Source of the DNA: Capsicum annuum
Taxonomy: Eukaryota > Streptophyta > Magnoliopsida > Solanales > Solanaceae
Assembly (NCBI RefSeq): GCF_002878395.1
Contig: NC_061121.1
Coordinates: 13,463,217 to 13,527,216 of the forward strand
Length of the DNA: 64,000 nt
Direction of reading: 5' to 3'
Made by a program: the position numbers and the translations under genes. Positions 11,207-23,200 of this stretch are shown here, piece by piece (the stretch's first letter is position 1; each line of letters opens with the position of its first letter). The notes beneath the pieces are model-generated. The model had not been told where the DNA came from, did not search any database, and saw only the letters and a program-made list of their open reading frames with translations.

Positions 11207-12896
11207 CGGGACCCCCATTTTTCATTACTCCCGTTACACATAACTAATAATTAAACACTTTGAAAAAGAGTCTAAGAAAAGTCTCAACTTGTCTTAAAAG
11301 AAATCTGTGAAGTTAACTTGAAGTCGAAAAGATAAGATGGAAGCTTTAGCCTTTTTCAATTGCCTCCGAACGAATCCAATCTAATCAAATACAACATTCC
11401 CAACTTAATAAATTCTTACTCTAAAAAGATCATAAGCCTAAAACTCAATTTTTTTTTCTAAATTTCAGAATCTAAAGCGATACGTGATTCACTAACCGTA
11501 AATAATAGTATCGTACTTCAATTCATCGGCACTATTACACGCTCATAAAACAGTCTGCCCCACCATTATAAACTTTCTAATACCATTGCTGTATATACAT
11601 TTAGTTTTCAAAAAACCATTAAAACATTATGACTATTTCCAACTTAAACCAAAGTATTAAAATTAACACTACTTAAGAAAACAATTCCTCGGCCCAAATT
11701 TCTAAAAACTGGCCACTGCCCCACGTTATTACTCCTAGTAATCTTCAAGAAGATCATCCTTATTACCATAATTATATCAACACTGTAATTATAGGAGTAA
11801 TTCGACAAAGAAAGAAGAAACAAAAACACAAACTAACCTCCTATATCTTGCCGAAATCGTGAAAAGAAAAGAGAAGAGTAATACGCTGCAACCGTTGTTT
11901 CCCCCCTTTTATTACTATTATTATTAGTATATTGTCAATCCTTTCAAGAGTTAAGAAAATATCAATTTAACCCATTACTATAAAATAATTAATGTCTAAA
12001 AATTACGTGGTGGGTTAAATAGTGTCTAAATATTAATTTGGCCCATTACTATTATCATTGTGTATGTTTCATTCTGTTCGATCTTCCCCATAATAACTAC
12101 TACTACTTTTATGAGAAATGAACATATTTCACTATTAAATAATTAATGTATAGTAATTCATTATTATTTTACTTGCAAAACAAACTACCCAATATTTGAT
12201 TAAATATATAACACCGATAAATTATTACTTATTATAATTTTAGGGGCGAATCTGTTATATTCTAAATACAATTCACCATTTATTAACATAAAGAGGATTA
12301 AAATTCTCCTACTTAACATTTGTTGTTTTGATAAAAATATATTTATAATTTTGAATTTCGTAATATTGGGTCCACATTGGGACAGGTTGTCCTCTAGTTC
12401 ATAAAGAAATTCACTATGTATCACCCAACATCATTTGAGAATTTTGTTGGCTATTGAAACCCACAATTAGTTTCTTCTTGTGTCTTTGCATCTCCAAGCT
12501 TGTAAGATAAGGCATATCAAGCCCCTCACCCCATCATTTCGCCACGTAATCATACTCATCTCATAATCTGGATAGTCTAATACCCTTTATTGAGTTTAGC
12601 CAGTCCAAAGATATTTTTATATGGTATGAAATTGTCCTTTTTAGACCAAGTTCGCAAGATTTTCCATAAAAACTCTAACATCAAGATATCCTACACCTTA
12701 TATATAACTTCCAAACTTTTCAACTATCAATGTGAAAATTTTATTCGCACACCCTACGTTTTTCATGACAATTAAAAGTTTTCATTAATCACAAGTACCA
12801 AAATACAAATCTAGGCGAAATAACCCGTTTCCCTTTTCAAATGTTACATCAATTACCTACATAACAAACCTATCAGTACATTTACTAAAACTAGAC
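11207..12896. other. Non-coding, AT-rich; no feature recognised
   Basis: About 1.7 kb between the Ogre LTR and the first hAT-type MITE. The short open frames have no recognisable product. 11220-11850 has a slightly less AT-rich texture that may be an old retrotransposon remnant, but I found no termini or domains. Confidence 0.4.
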
Positions 12897-12904
12897 ATCA
12901 CAAG

Positions 12905-13861
12905 TAGGGATAGGCGTTCGGTCGGTCGGTCTGATTATTTAATATCGGTTCGATTTATTGGTTTTCAGATTGACAAAAATGACATCCATAACCAAATCGA
13001 AATAAATTCGGTTCGGTTCGGTCTTTACAAATTCGGTTCGGTTATTTCAATTTTTTATTTCGGTTTGAAATATTAAAGTAGTTAGCCTCTCTTTTTTCAT
13101 AACTGAGCATTTAAAATTGATGGATTTTTTTAGAAAAATTATTTTTTTCAAACCTGTTTTTCATTTTCAAATATAAATAACTCAACATGAATGATACGAA
13201 ATGAAATAATCATAAGCTTAACATAATACATAACGTCATTAATCATTACATATAATATAACCTTACATAAATAGTCTACAAATCAACACAAAACTCATAA
13301 AAATAGTCCATGAAACAACATACTTTCTGCATAAAACCACAGTGGTCGGCTAGTCGCCGCCGGCTCCACTATTTCTCATCGGTGGATAGCCACAACCCAC
13401 AAACCCACAACCAATAGACGTGAAAACGATCAACGAATGAACACCACCTTGCCTTCGGTGGAACGGAGGAACACTCGTGAGTCGTGAGTCGTCGTCGCCG
13501 ATGTACGTGAGAAACGGCGCAGAAAATACCAGAATAGGAATTTAGGGTTGGCAATGGGCAATGGCTGCAGCGTATGCAAATTTGCTGTTAAATGTTAATT
13601 GTGAATGTGAATTACTAAATATTATATATATAATATAATATTATATATATATAATAAAATATATACATTATTTATTTATTTATAATAAATTTTGATTTTT
13701 TGATTTAACCAAAAAATTTTAAACAAAAAAATGAAAATCGAACCAACAAATCAAAATTTTAAAATCACAAACCGAATCCGATCCGAAAAATAGAAATCAA
13801 AATTAAATTTCGATTTGATTTTTTGGTTTTTTCGGTTTAAACTAAAATATGCCCACCCTTA
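12905..13861. mobile_element. Non-autonomous hAT-type element, 957 bp, 8-bp target duplication
   Basis: Starts TAGGGATAGGCG and ends CGCC-like ATGCCCACCCTTA, so the termini are imperfect inverted repeats resembling hAT ends (TAGGGnTGGGC). It is flanked by ATCACAAG at 12897-12904 and 13862-13869, a perfect 8-bp duplication as expected for hAT. Subterminal regions are rich in inverted CGGTTCGGTTCGG / CGAACCGAA motifs. A GC-rich block at 13330-13590 differs sharply from the rest. No transposase is encoded, so it would need one in trans. Confidence 0.85.
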
Positions 13862-14030
13862 ATCACAAGCATTACATTCACACATATTTAATTTTCGTCG
13901 GACCCTGTCTGTGCATAAAAAGAGTTCAAAGTTATGTACAAACATAAAAAGGGTCGAACTTTTGTCAACGTTGAACTCTTTTTTAAGATGGAACACAAGT
14001 TCGACCATCAAATACTATTCTTTTTAAATT

Positions 14031-15424
14031 GGAAAAAGGCTCAAATATTCCACTGAACTATCAGAAACGGCTCATTTATGCCATCTGTTAAAAGTTGAGT
14101 TCATTCATACAAAACCAGCTCATCCATGCCATTATTTCTTAACGGTGGTTCTCAAAAACAACTTTGCCACGTGGCCTTTTATTAGAGGTTCACGTCATTA
14201 ATTAAAATAAGCAAAAAGGCTCAAATATGCCATTGAACTATCAGAAATGACTCATTTATGCCATCAGTTAAAAGTTCGGCTCATTCATGCCATCACCGTT
14301 ATAAAATCAACTCACTCATGCCTTTACTTCCTAATGATGAGTTTTTAAAAATAACTTTGCCACGTGGGCTTTTATTAGGAGTCCACGCCATTAATTAAAA
14401 TAAAAAAATATTAATTTCAAAATATCTTAAATTAGTTGGTATCGGGATTATTTATTTCAGCATTTATACCATAATGATGGAGAAGTTATCCCATATACAT
14501 GGCGGAATAATTGGAATAGCAGACTTCTTTTAAGTCATTATTTGAAAATGACTTTTCAACAATGTATGCTCCACTAATTCGTGATGGGAGAAGTTATTCC
14601 ATATGCATGGCGGGATAATTGGGGTAACAGACTTCTTTTAAGTCGTTATTTGGAAATAATTTTTTCAATAATGTATACCCCTTAATTCGTGATGGGAAAA
14701 TGTAGAAGTTCTATTGGTACGACTCTTTCTTTTTATTGCTTTCCCTAATCGTTCATTGGTTTATTTTCTTGCAACTTCGGAGTATATATTGGAGTCACTG
14801 AAATTAAAACTAATCAGTTACTGTAGGATAGAATTTTTGAGGTTTCTGTTAAGCGTAGCATTTATAATGATTTAAAATCAACTAGAAATAGCCAAAGGAT
14901 ATACATTAATCACTATTTTTTTCTTATTAGAAAAATAGTTGTTGTAGGAAAAAAAATATTTTAATTGGTGTGGGTTGGATTATGTTAAATGAATCGGTTG
15001 TTTTTAATGGGTCTAAGATATTTTAAAATTAATATTGATTTATTTTAATTAATGTCGCGGACCTCCAATAAAAGGCCACATGACAAAACTTTTTTTGAAA
15101 ACCCACCATTAAAAAGTAATGACATGGGAAGGCTGATTTTATAACGGCGATGGCATGAATGAGTTGAACCTTTAACTGATGGCATAAATGAGTCATTTCT
15201 GAAAGTTTAATGGTATATTTGAGCCTTTTTTCTTATTTTAATTAATGATGTGGACTTTTAATAAAAGACCACGTGGCAAAGCTGTTTTTGAAAAGCACTG
15301 TTAAAAATTAATGGCATGGATGAGATGATTTTGTAACGGCGATGACATGAATGAGCCAAACTTTTAACTGATGGTATAAATAAGTCATTTCTGATAGTTC
15401 AATGGCATATTTGAGCCTTTTCCC
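14031..15424. mobile_element. Mutator-like foldback element, 1.39 kb, 9-bp target duplication
   Basis: Left end GGAAAAAGGCTCAAATATTCC, right end the inverse (TATTTGAGCCTTTTCCC). TTTTAAATT at 14022-14030 and 15425-15433 is a perfect 9-bp duplication, typical of Mutator-like elements. Each arm holds two tandem ~185-bp units (14031-14216 and 14217-14402; about 15040-15230 and 15231-15424) that carry TATGCCATCAGTTAAAAGTT and GCCACGTGG-like words. The centre has a ~115-bp direct duplication (about 14480-14700). There is no coding capacity. Confidence 0.85.
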
Positions 15425-15586
15425 TTTTAAATTTAACTTAGAATACAACTACATGTTTTAAGGTATCAACTAGTTCTTGTTATTTCAAAATAAAAACATG
15501 AAATATACATTAAGAGATATACTTTAATGATTTACAATTTCACTTTAACACACAAAATAAATCTTCCAAAGAGTTTACATGTTAGT

Positions 15587-17689
15587 TGTCGCAATCCGAG
15601 CCTATTTCTTAGTCGTAATACGGTGTTTAGAATCACAAGTGACTCCAACCTAACCCATGGCATGGCATGATACTATGAATACGGTATAAACTGAATAACA
15701 TTATGCGGAAGCTAAAGTCTGAATGATATAAATATAATTAAATCAAATGTCAATGATAAAATCAACACGAAAATATCCTAGCATTACATAAAGTTGGACC
15801 TCTACAGTCTGTCTGAAAGCCTCTACTAAGGTGAGTTGCTAGGACAAGCCCCCATCTAACTCTAACTATCTGAATCTGAAATAGAGAAACAAAGGCAATA
15901 CTAATAACTAGTCCTGAATTATGAGGACTCACCAAAACATAGTTGTTGAAGTGATGTTGGATTAAGCTAACCGCAATTGGGGTGCTAAACATCCAAACCT
16001 ATATTATAAGATAATATAGTGCAACGAAAAGTATGTGTTCAGTACTTTAAATATACATTGAGATATGCGTTATACTATATAAATTACATTTTGAAAGTGA
16101 CATGATGACCTGAACATGGGACTGAAATCTGTAAACTGATGTTATGACCAAGTAATAAACATATAACACTATAACATGTTGAATAGACTGGAGACAAGAT
16201 CAGAAGAGATCTGAAACTAATCTGTGGGAGGTTTATCTAACCGATATAGACCATGTGAGCAACATGAAATGTAACCTGTAATCCAAGTTGGGAGGGTGTT
16301 CTGTATCTTGCCAAGGGTACGAACCATGATTTGTGTGAATTCGCTCATGATCTCATTAAGGGCAAGAAAGACACTTTGAACTAACGAGGACCCCTTTAAT
16401 CTACAGTGGCACATAGTTTTGGACTTGGGTTATCTAAACACTTGTTCTATTGGTGCTAATTACTACTCCCACGTGAAAAACTAATATACAAAAATACTCA
16501 ATAATAATGATATTTTTAAATTGAAAGATAAGTGTTTTATCTGAAAGCACTCTAAAGCATGAAAACTGAAGAACGAAATATTCAACTTACAATGCATGAC
16601 ATCCTAGGTCATCGGATGTTCATAACCCGCCATCTTTGAAGATTGCAACTAATCACGAAAATGTTATAATCTGAATATAACAAGAAATTTCATAACTCAA
16701 GTCCAAAATCAAGAATTTATCAATATAATAAGATTTCATAATGAAAAAAATTTCAAATTTATGGGAAAACAACATATATTCATAGTTTCGTCAAAGTAAG
16801 AAACTGAAAACTAAAGAAATTTACACTTTTTCATGAAAATTATAAGCTTGAAGGGTGAATTAAACTTGAGAAATTGAGTTAACTTTGGGACTCAATGGAT
16901 GAAACTAAACTCATTAATGAAATTTCACATACATGGAGATAGAAACCTTGGTGAAGCCTTTGAATTTGAAGTTTGAGGTTGAAGAACCCTAATTTTACCT
17001 TGGGAGAAGATAATCGCTTCTTTCTATGTTTTCTCTCCATGTATTGACTGAACTTTGAATTAATGGAGAATTTGGGATGTTTTAGCCTTATATTTCATCC
17101 TTAGGATAGTTTAAACGACATATTAATTTGATATTAAAAGAGTGGAAAAAGATCAAACAATCTCTTTGAAAACATACTAACAGTGCAGAATAGTTTTGGC
17201 TAATGGTTCAAGTGATGGACCGTCAATTTCTTGACCAACCATCACTCAAACCATCACAAAATGACCAAATTTTGGTTTTGCTGCTTAAGCCTGAAGGGCC
17301 GTCACTAGTATAACAGTTCGTCAGTTGGGCGTCACTCTCTGACAATTAGTCACCCTCTAGTAAATTGAGCATAATTGTTTACTCTGATATCGAATTCAGA
17401 AAAAAATTAAATGCGTTGGAAAGATAATTCAAACATGTATTATTTGTTGGCTCTTGAGCTTAAAAGTACTTCAAAGTATCGGAGTTATGCTCATCTGAAG
17501 TTGATGGTAACGAGATACTTTATAAGAAGTAAATCAGTAAGGGGAGTTTTGACTTGGCTTTGAGCCAGGAGTTACTTGTGGCCTCAATACATGTTTAAAT
17601 TACTTCTCATATTATCAAAACATGAAGTTTTATTCTACATGCACTTGAAGCATGGTTCTAATCTTGACTTGAATTTTCGGGGTCTTACA
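15587..17689 (-). mobile_element. Solo LTR of a Ty3/gypsy element, 2.1 kb
   Basis: On the minus strand it starts TGTAAGACCCCGAAAATTC (17689) and ends ...GATTGCGACA (15587). Flanks are TTAGT (15582-15586) and TTAAT (17690-17694), a 5-bp duplication with one mismatch. There is no internal domain, so it is a recombination product. It resembles the 40015-42402 LTR in end structure (TGTAAnACCCCG) and in words such as ACGGTGTTTAG near its 3' end, suggesting the same lineage (Del/Tekay-like, inferred). Confidence 0.8.
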
Positions 17690-17710
17690 TTAATATTCTT
17701 CAAAGAGTTC

Positions 17711-20385
17711 AAAAAATAGAATGGACAATCATATTTTAAACAATAACTAAATAAAATAATTGAAAGAAAATATAATAGTCCAGGACATGAGTCGATCAAA
17801 AAGTGTGACCCACTTATTAAAACATTAGACTTATATAAATTTTAACTTTAACTAAGTCTAATCTCGAAATAAACACAATTTTCACTATTAAAAAAATGTG
17901 AATTTCTAATTGACGAAGCACCACAGAATATTTCGATAGAAAGCTCGTCAGAGATATTTCCAACAAGGCAACTTCTGTTGAAAAAAAAAATTCACATTTT
18001 ATAGTATGTTTATCTTTAAAACAATTATACCACCACACTCATTTTTTTGGGTAAATGTTATGTACTAACATTGAATAAAGAGAACATCAGCTTGATCTAA
18101 GTCAATTTCCAAGCCAATCACAATTTTTACTATGAAAAAAATGAATTTTTGACTACCAAAAATCAATGAGAAGTTCATCAGTGATTTTCGACAAGTTCAA
18201 AAATTCTATTGATAATTTAAGTTTTTTAGTATGCTTATCTTTTAAAAAAATTTATCACCACACCCATAAACCTTTTTAAAAAAATTTAATGTATAAGAAT
18301 AATCACGAAAAGTAGATTTTGGTATACAATAAACTCGAATGACAAATAGCCTTTAAAACATATGAATTCAAAACCTAAAATTAGGTATCTTTAAAAGAAA
18401 CATTTTCTCTCTATATAAAACCCCTTTGAAGGTTTGATCATAGGAAAAAATCACGATAAAAACAACAAACAAGAATATTTTTTTCAATTTAATATAATAA
18501 AAGAGAAAATATCATACAAGATTATTTTAAAGAAAAAATAATAAAAGAGTTTTTAAAATCATCATATCTTGAAAAAGGGCATTACAAATACAAAAATTGA
18601 CAAAAAGAAGCAGCAACAATATTAATAAGTTCAAATTATTAAATCTACAAAACAATCAATATAAAGTAATTGCTCAAAGAAAAAAATCCTTAAAAGAATT
18701 GATCTAATTTTAAAAGAAAAATACAACAACAAAGAAAACAAATGTCTTTTTTCGCCTTTTTGATTGATACAAACATGAGTAATTAAAGAAAGTATATAGA
18801 ACTTGATTAAAGTTTTAAAATCATCAAATCTAAGAAAAAAGATGTTACAAACTCAAAAATTGATTTTAAAAAAGGCAACAACTACAAAATTATTAAAATT
18901 TCACCTATAATTTCACTTAGAAAAAAGAGAAAATACAAGATAAATACTTACGACTTTAAAAGAACGAGCTTAAAGAAATTTGATTTGTTGAGGTTGGTTG
19001 AAAGAAAGAGGAAGCCTTAAACTATATAAAATGAAAAGAAAAAGTTAAATTGTTATTAAACATAGAACTCTGTCCTTTTTTTAGACTGATTAAAAAAAGT
19101 GAGTCATATAAATTTGGACACAGAGAGTATTCTGTTAGGTGATTACGCTTCATTTTATATAGTTGTAAAAGCCTTATTTTTCTTTCAACCAATCTCAGAA
19201 AATCAACTTTGCTGATTCTTTTAAAGACGTGAGTCTTTATTGTATTTTTTTTCTCTTTTTTTTTTTAAGTAGAATTGTAGGCGGCATTTAATAATTTTGT
19301 GGTTGTTGCCTTTTTTAAAATCAGTTTTTGAGTTTGTAACATCTTTTTTCTTAGATTTGATGATTTTAAAATTTTAATCAAGCTCTATATACTTTCTTTA
19401 ATTACTCATGTTTGTATCAATCAAAAAGGCGAAAAAAGATATTTGTTTTCTTTTTTGTTGTATTTTTCACTTAAAATTAGATCAATCCTTTTGAGGCTTT
19501 TTTCTATTTAAGCAGTTACTTTACATTGATTGATTATGTAGATTTAACAATTTGAATTTATTAATGTTGTTGTTGCTTCTTTTTATCAAGTCTTGTATTT
19601 ATGATACCCTTTTTCAAGATCCGGTGATTTTAAAATCTCTTTTAACATTTTTTCTTTAAAATAATTTTGTATGATGTTTTCTTTTTTACTATATCAATCG
19701 AAAAAAATATTCATGTTTGTTGTTTTTGCCATGATTTTCCCTTTAGATCAAACCTTTAAAGGATTTTAAATATATAAAGAATGTTTCTTTTACTTTTAAA
19801 GGTTATTTGTTAATTGAGTCGATTCTATACCAAATATTCATCTTTTCTTGAGTAGTATTTATACATAAAAAAAATTTAAAAGGCTTATGAGTGTGATGAT
19901 ATAATTTTTTTTAAAAGATAACCACACTAAAAAAGACTTGAATTATTAACAGAATTTATGGACTTTTCAAAAATGTCTCTGATGAACTTTCTATCAAAAA
20001 TTTTCTCAATCAGAAATTCACATTTTTTATGCATAAAAAAAATATTATGAGTGTGGTGATATAATTATTTCAAAGATATACATACTAAAAAAGTAAACTT
20101 TTAATTTTTCGACAGAAATTGACTTGTTGAAAATGTCTCTAACGAACATCCTATCAAAATATTTTGTATTGCTTCTTCAATTAAAAATTCACGTTGTTTA
20201 ATAATGAAAATTGTGGTGATCTTCCATTTTAACTTAGATCAAATTAAAATCTATATATAAGTCTAATGTTTCAATAAGTGATCACACTTTTTGAATGCCT
20301 CATATCTTGGACTCCTATGTTTTATTTTAATTATTTATTTAGTTATTATTTAAAATATAATTGTCAATTCTATGTTTTAAATATA
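17711..20385. repeat. Giant imperfect inverted repeat (hairpin), arms ~1.3 kb, loop ~115 bp
   Basis: Left arm about 17711-19033, right arm about 19149-20385. Matching ends include AATAGAATGGACAATCATAT (left) against the inverse of ATAATTGTCAATTCTATG (right), and ACTATATAAAATGAA against TTCATTTTATATAGT beside the loop. Arm interiors also pair, for example TTGACAAAAAGAAGCAGCAA with TTGTTGCTTCTTTTTATCAA. Each arm also holds a partial ~200-bp internal duplication. The loop contains a small Stowaway-like palindrome (about 19066-19130, CTCTGTCC ... GGACACAGAG). There is no coding sequence and no target duplication I could fix. Confidence 0.85.
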
Positions 20386-20716
20386 TTTTTGATTATTATT
20401 TATATTTTTTTCTCTTTATTTGTGTGACATGATTATTGTTCTAGCAGGGTCGTTAAATGCACTTTGATATAATTAATTTAAAAAATATTTTGAATGATTA
20501 ATTCTTATGAATTTTAGTGTCTCTATTGTAAAACGAGTTAGAATTTTTAATTATTAATTTATTTAAAACAAAAAATTATTATTTCAATGATAAATAGTGT
20601 CTCTACCTTGATATTGATATCCTGAACTATTTATTTCCACTTATAATTTTTCTTTTTGTTTGTAACTGTGTCAGTCTTTGATTAGTAGCTTAACTAGTTG
20701 TTACATTGTTTATCTA

Positions 20717-20825
20717 CAAAAACAACAACAAACCCAGTGTATTTCCACCAAGTGGGGTCTGGGAAGGGTAGAATATACGCAGTCTATACCGCTACCTTCA
20801 GAGAAGTAGAGAGGTTGTTTCCGAT
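20717..20825 (-). mobile_element. 5'-truncated LINE/TS-SINE tail with 14-bp target duplication
   Basis: Reads (on +) AAAACAACAACAAACCCAGTG ... AGTAGAGAGGTTGTTTCC, matching the 3' end of the LINE at 2009. It is flanked by perfect ACATTGTTTATCTA copies at 20703-20716 and 20826-20839. Confidence 0.85.
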
Positions 20826-21041
20826 ACATTGTTTATCTAAACAGTTAAATTAAATCTTACTAATCCTCTAGTTATTTAATTTATTATGTTGGCCTCTTCA
20901 TGAAGAAATTAATTCTGTAAAATCCTCTGAAGTAAGTATTATGATTAAAGTATATTATAATTTAAATATTTCTCACAATTTATATGCACTTTTGGCATAT
21001 TTTACATTTACTTGTTTAAGTTTTATAGATGATGAACACTT

Positions 21042-21227
21042 TTGTTTTTGGTTTCCTATTCGGTGTCCGGTACCCGCATTGGAGTCCGACTAATTCAGAT
21101 TTGCACTAGGTAGGGCCCCATTCGGGGGTATAGCTCCCAACAGAGTTTTCTCCATGCCCAGGGTCGAACCCTCGACCTCTGGTTAAGGGTGGGACATCCC
21201 CATCTGTTGCACCACAACCCATGTTGG
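21042..21227 (-). mobile_element. tRNA-derived SINE, 186 bp, 15-bp target duplication
   Basis: On the minus strand it begins near TGGGTTGTGGTGCAACAGAT (A-box-like) and has a clear B box GGGTTCGACCC about 50 bp on. AGATGATGAACACTT is repeated perfectly at 21027-21041 and 21228-21242. It sits just upstream of the first recognisable exon of the G3BP-like pseudogene. Confidence 0.85.
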
Positions 21228-22954
21228 AGATGATGAACACTTAGTTAGCCTTTTGGATTCTATAATGTTTTATATATTGTAACTGATTGGAGATCAACAT
21301 GATCAATGTTGTATACATACTTTTTAAATCTTTATGATGTTAATTGTTAATTGAGTTCCTACTAAATGGTTTTTGGCATAACTTTTTTTAAATTTTTGAC
21401 AAGTGAATGCTAATAGCCTTTTGATATTTATATAATTTCAGGACATAAATGAATTTCATTTTATCTCACTTTAAGGACAAAAAAGTGGAAGTCTTAAATA
21501 TTTACTCTCAATCATCTTCTGTTGGAGGAGGTGCTTGATAGAGCAAGATAACTCAAGAAAAAATTTCTCTCTGATATTTTTTCTTGCTCCACAAGAAAAT
21601 GGATACTATGTGTTGAATGATATTTTTCAATTTTTTGATGTGGTAGAATCTTCAACACTTGTTGAGGAAAAGGTTGGTGAAAATGTTTTAATTGCTCCTT
21701 TAGGTATGTCACTTGATTGCTTTAAACTTATGTCAAACTTTGATTTTTGTTAAACTTGTTATGACACATTAATATACTTATAGTAGGAATGTATTAATTA
21801 TAATTGCCTCTTATATGACCTGATTGTGTAAATATTTTACTTGTCGATGCGTAGAACTTAAACTCTGTTGTTAACTATATTAAACTATTCTCCATTTGAA
21901 TTACTAATGCATTTATAACAACTACTGAAAGAAAAGTCAAAGATACTATCAAGGAAATTTCTAATAATTCGGAGACTAAGGTGACAACAGATGATCAAGT
22001 TGTCCAGAAGTCTTCCCTTACTTCAAATAAAAAGGAAAAATCTTTTGCTGAGACGACCCCAATTGTTCGAAATGAGGCTCATAAACTTAGCTATGCTTCA
22101 ATGGTTAGTCATAATTTTAAAGTTTGTTTGGTTCCCATGTGTTTGGTTCACGTACTTGTATGCATAAATCATAATTTATTTATATTTTTGCTTGACTCAA
22201 ATTCCTATAGATGAAGCAAGTTAGGTCCTCGCCACCAGCGAATACCCCATACAAAAATGTAAGGGTTGTTGCAGAGGATGGTCTCCTATCAACACCTAAA
22301 AGACCTGAAGCCAGCGGCTTAGTTCAGGCGCTAACATCTAGTCCGAGTGGTGTGTCGAAAGCTGCAACTGCTTCAACTAATATTGCACAAGACCGATGTA
22401 AATTTTCATTTGCTTAATCAAATAGTTGATGAAATTTTTACCATGATAAACCAATTTTTGATTTTTCATTTACATGTTGTAGATAAATCAATATATATCG
22501 GAGGATTGCCAACCAACACAATAAGAAGTAATCTTTATGCAATTGTCAAAGATTTTGGACCGATTGACATTCAGGACGTTCAGCTCAAAACTTATGAGGT
22601 ATATTTGTTTCACATTTCGTTGGTTATTGTTAGTATATTATTTGCTTAAATCTTATTTCTTGTTTAATTATTAAATGTAGGATGGATACTGTGTTGGATT
22701 TGTGCACTTTTAAGATGAAATTTCTACTAAAAGAGCTGTCCAAGTAATGAATTCTGCAATTCTCCATAAATATGTTATGGGTTTTGAGTTATTTGATCTT
22801 CTTTTAATGCTTTTTCTTCTTTCTTCAATGTTCAATTCTAGATACATTACATCACTGTGAAGGGGAGAGAAGTTTACATCAGATATAAGAGATATAACAA
22901 AGGTATATTTATATGTGTATATACTTATCATTTTATTTCCTCGTAATTAAAGGG

Positions 22955-23090
22955 CAGTCGGTACACAAAGCTTCTCACACTCATGCATGGTCCAAGGAGA
23001 GCCACACTCTAATGGGGTGTGATATAGCCTATTCTGGCTCAAGCATCCATAGCTGATCTTTACCATTGCTCCTAGTCCCTCTATCTTTAT
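22955..23090 (-). mobile_element. Degenerate SINE in a pseudogene intron
   Basis: Reads GGGCAGTCGGTACACAAAGC, then a GCATGGTCCAAGGA block and a GGCTCAAGCATC block (decayed B box), in the order of the reverse complement of Au-type SINEs. No clear target duplication. Confidence 0.45.
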
Positions 23091-23200
23091 TCCATCATAA
23101 TCATAATGCTAATTCATTTAACTTAATAAGATCAATTATGTGATAATGATCATATTGTGTATTTAATTTTCTTCAGGCCGTGGCGAGACGGCAAATTCAT

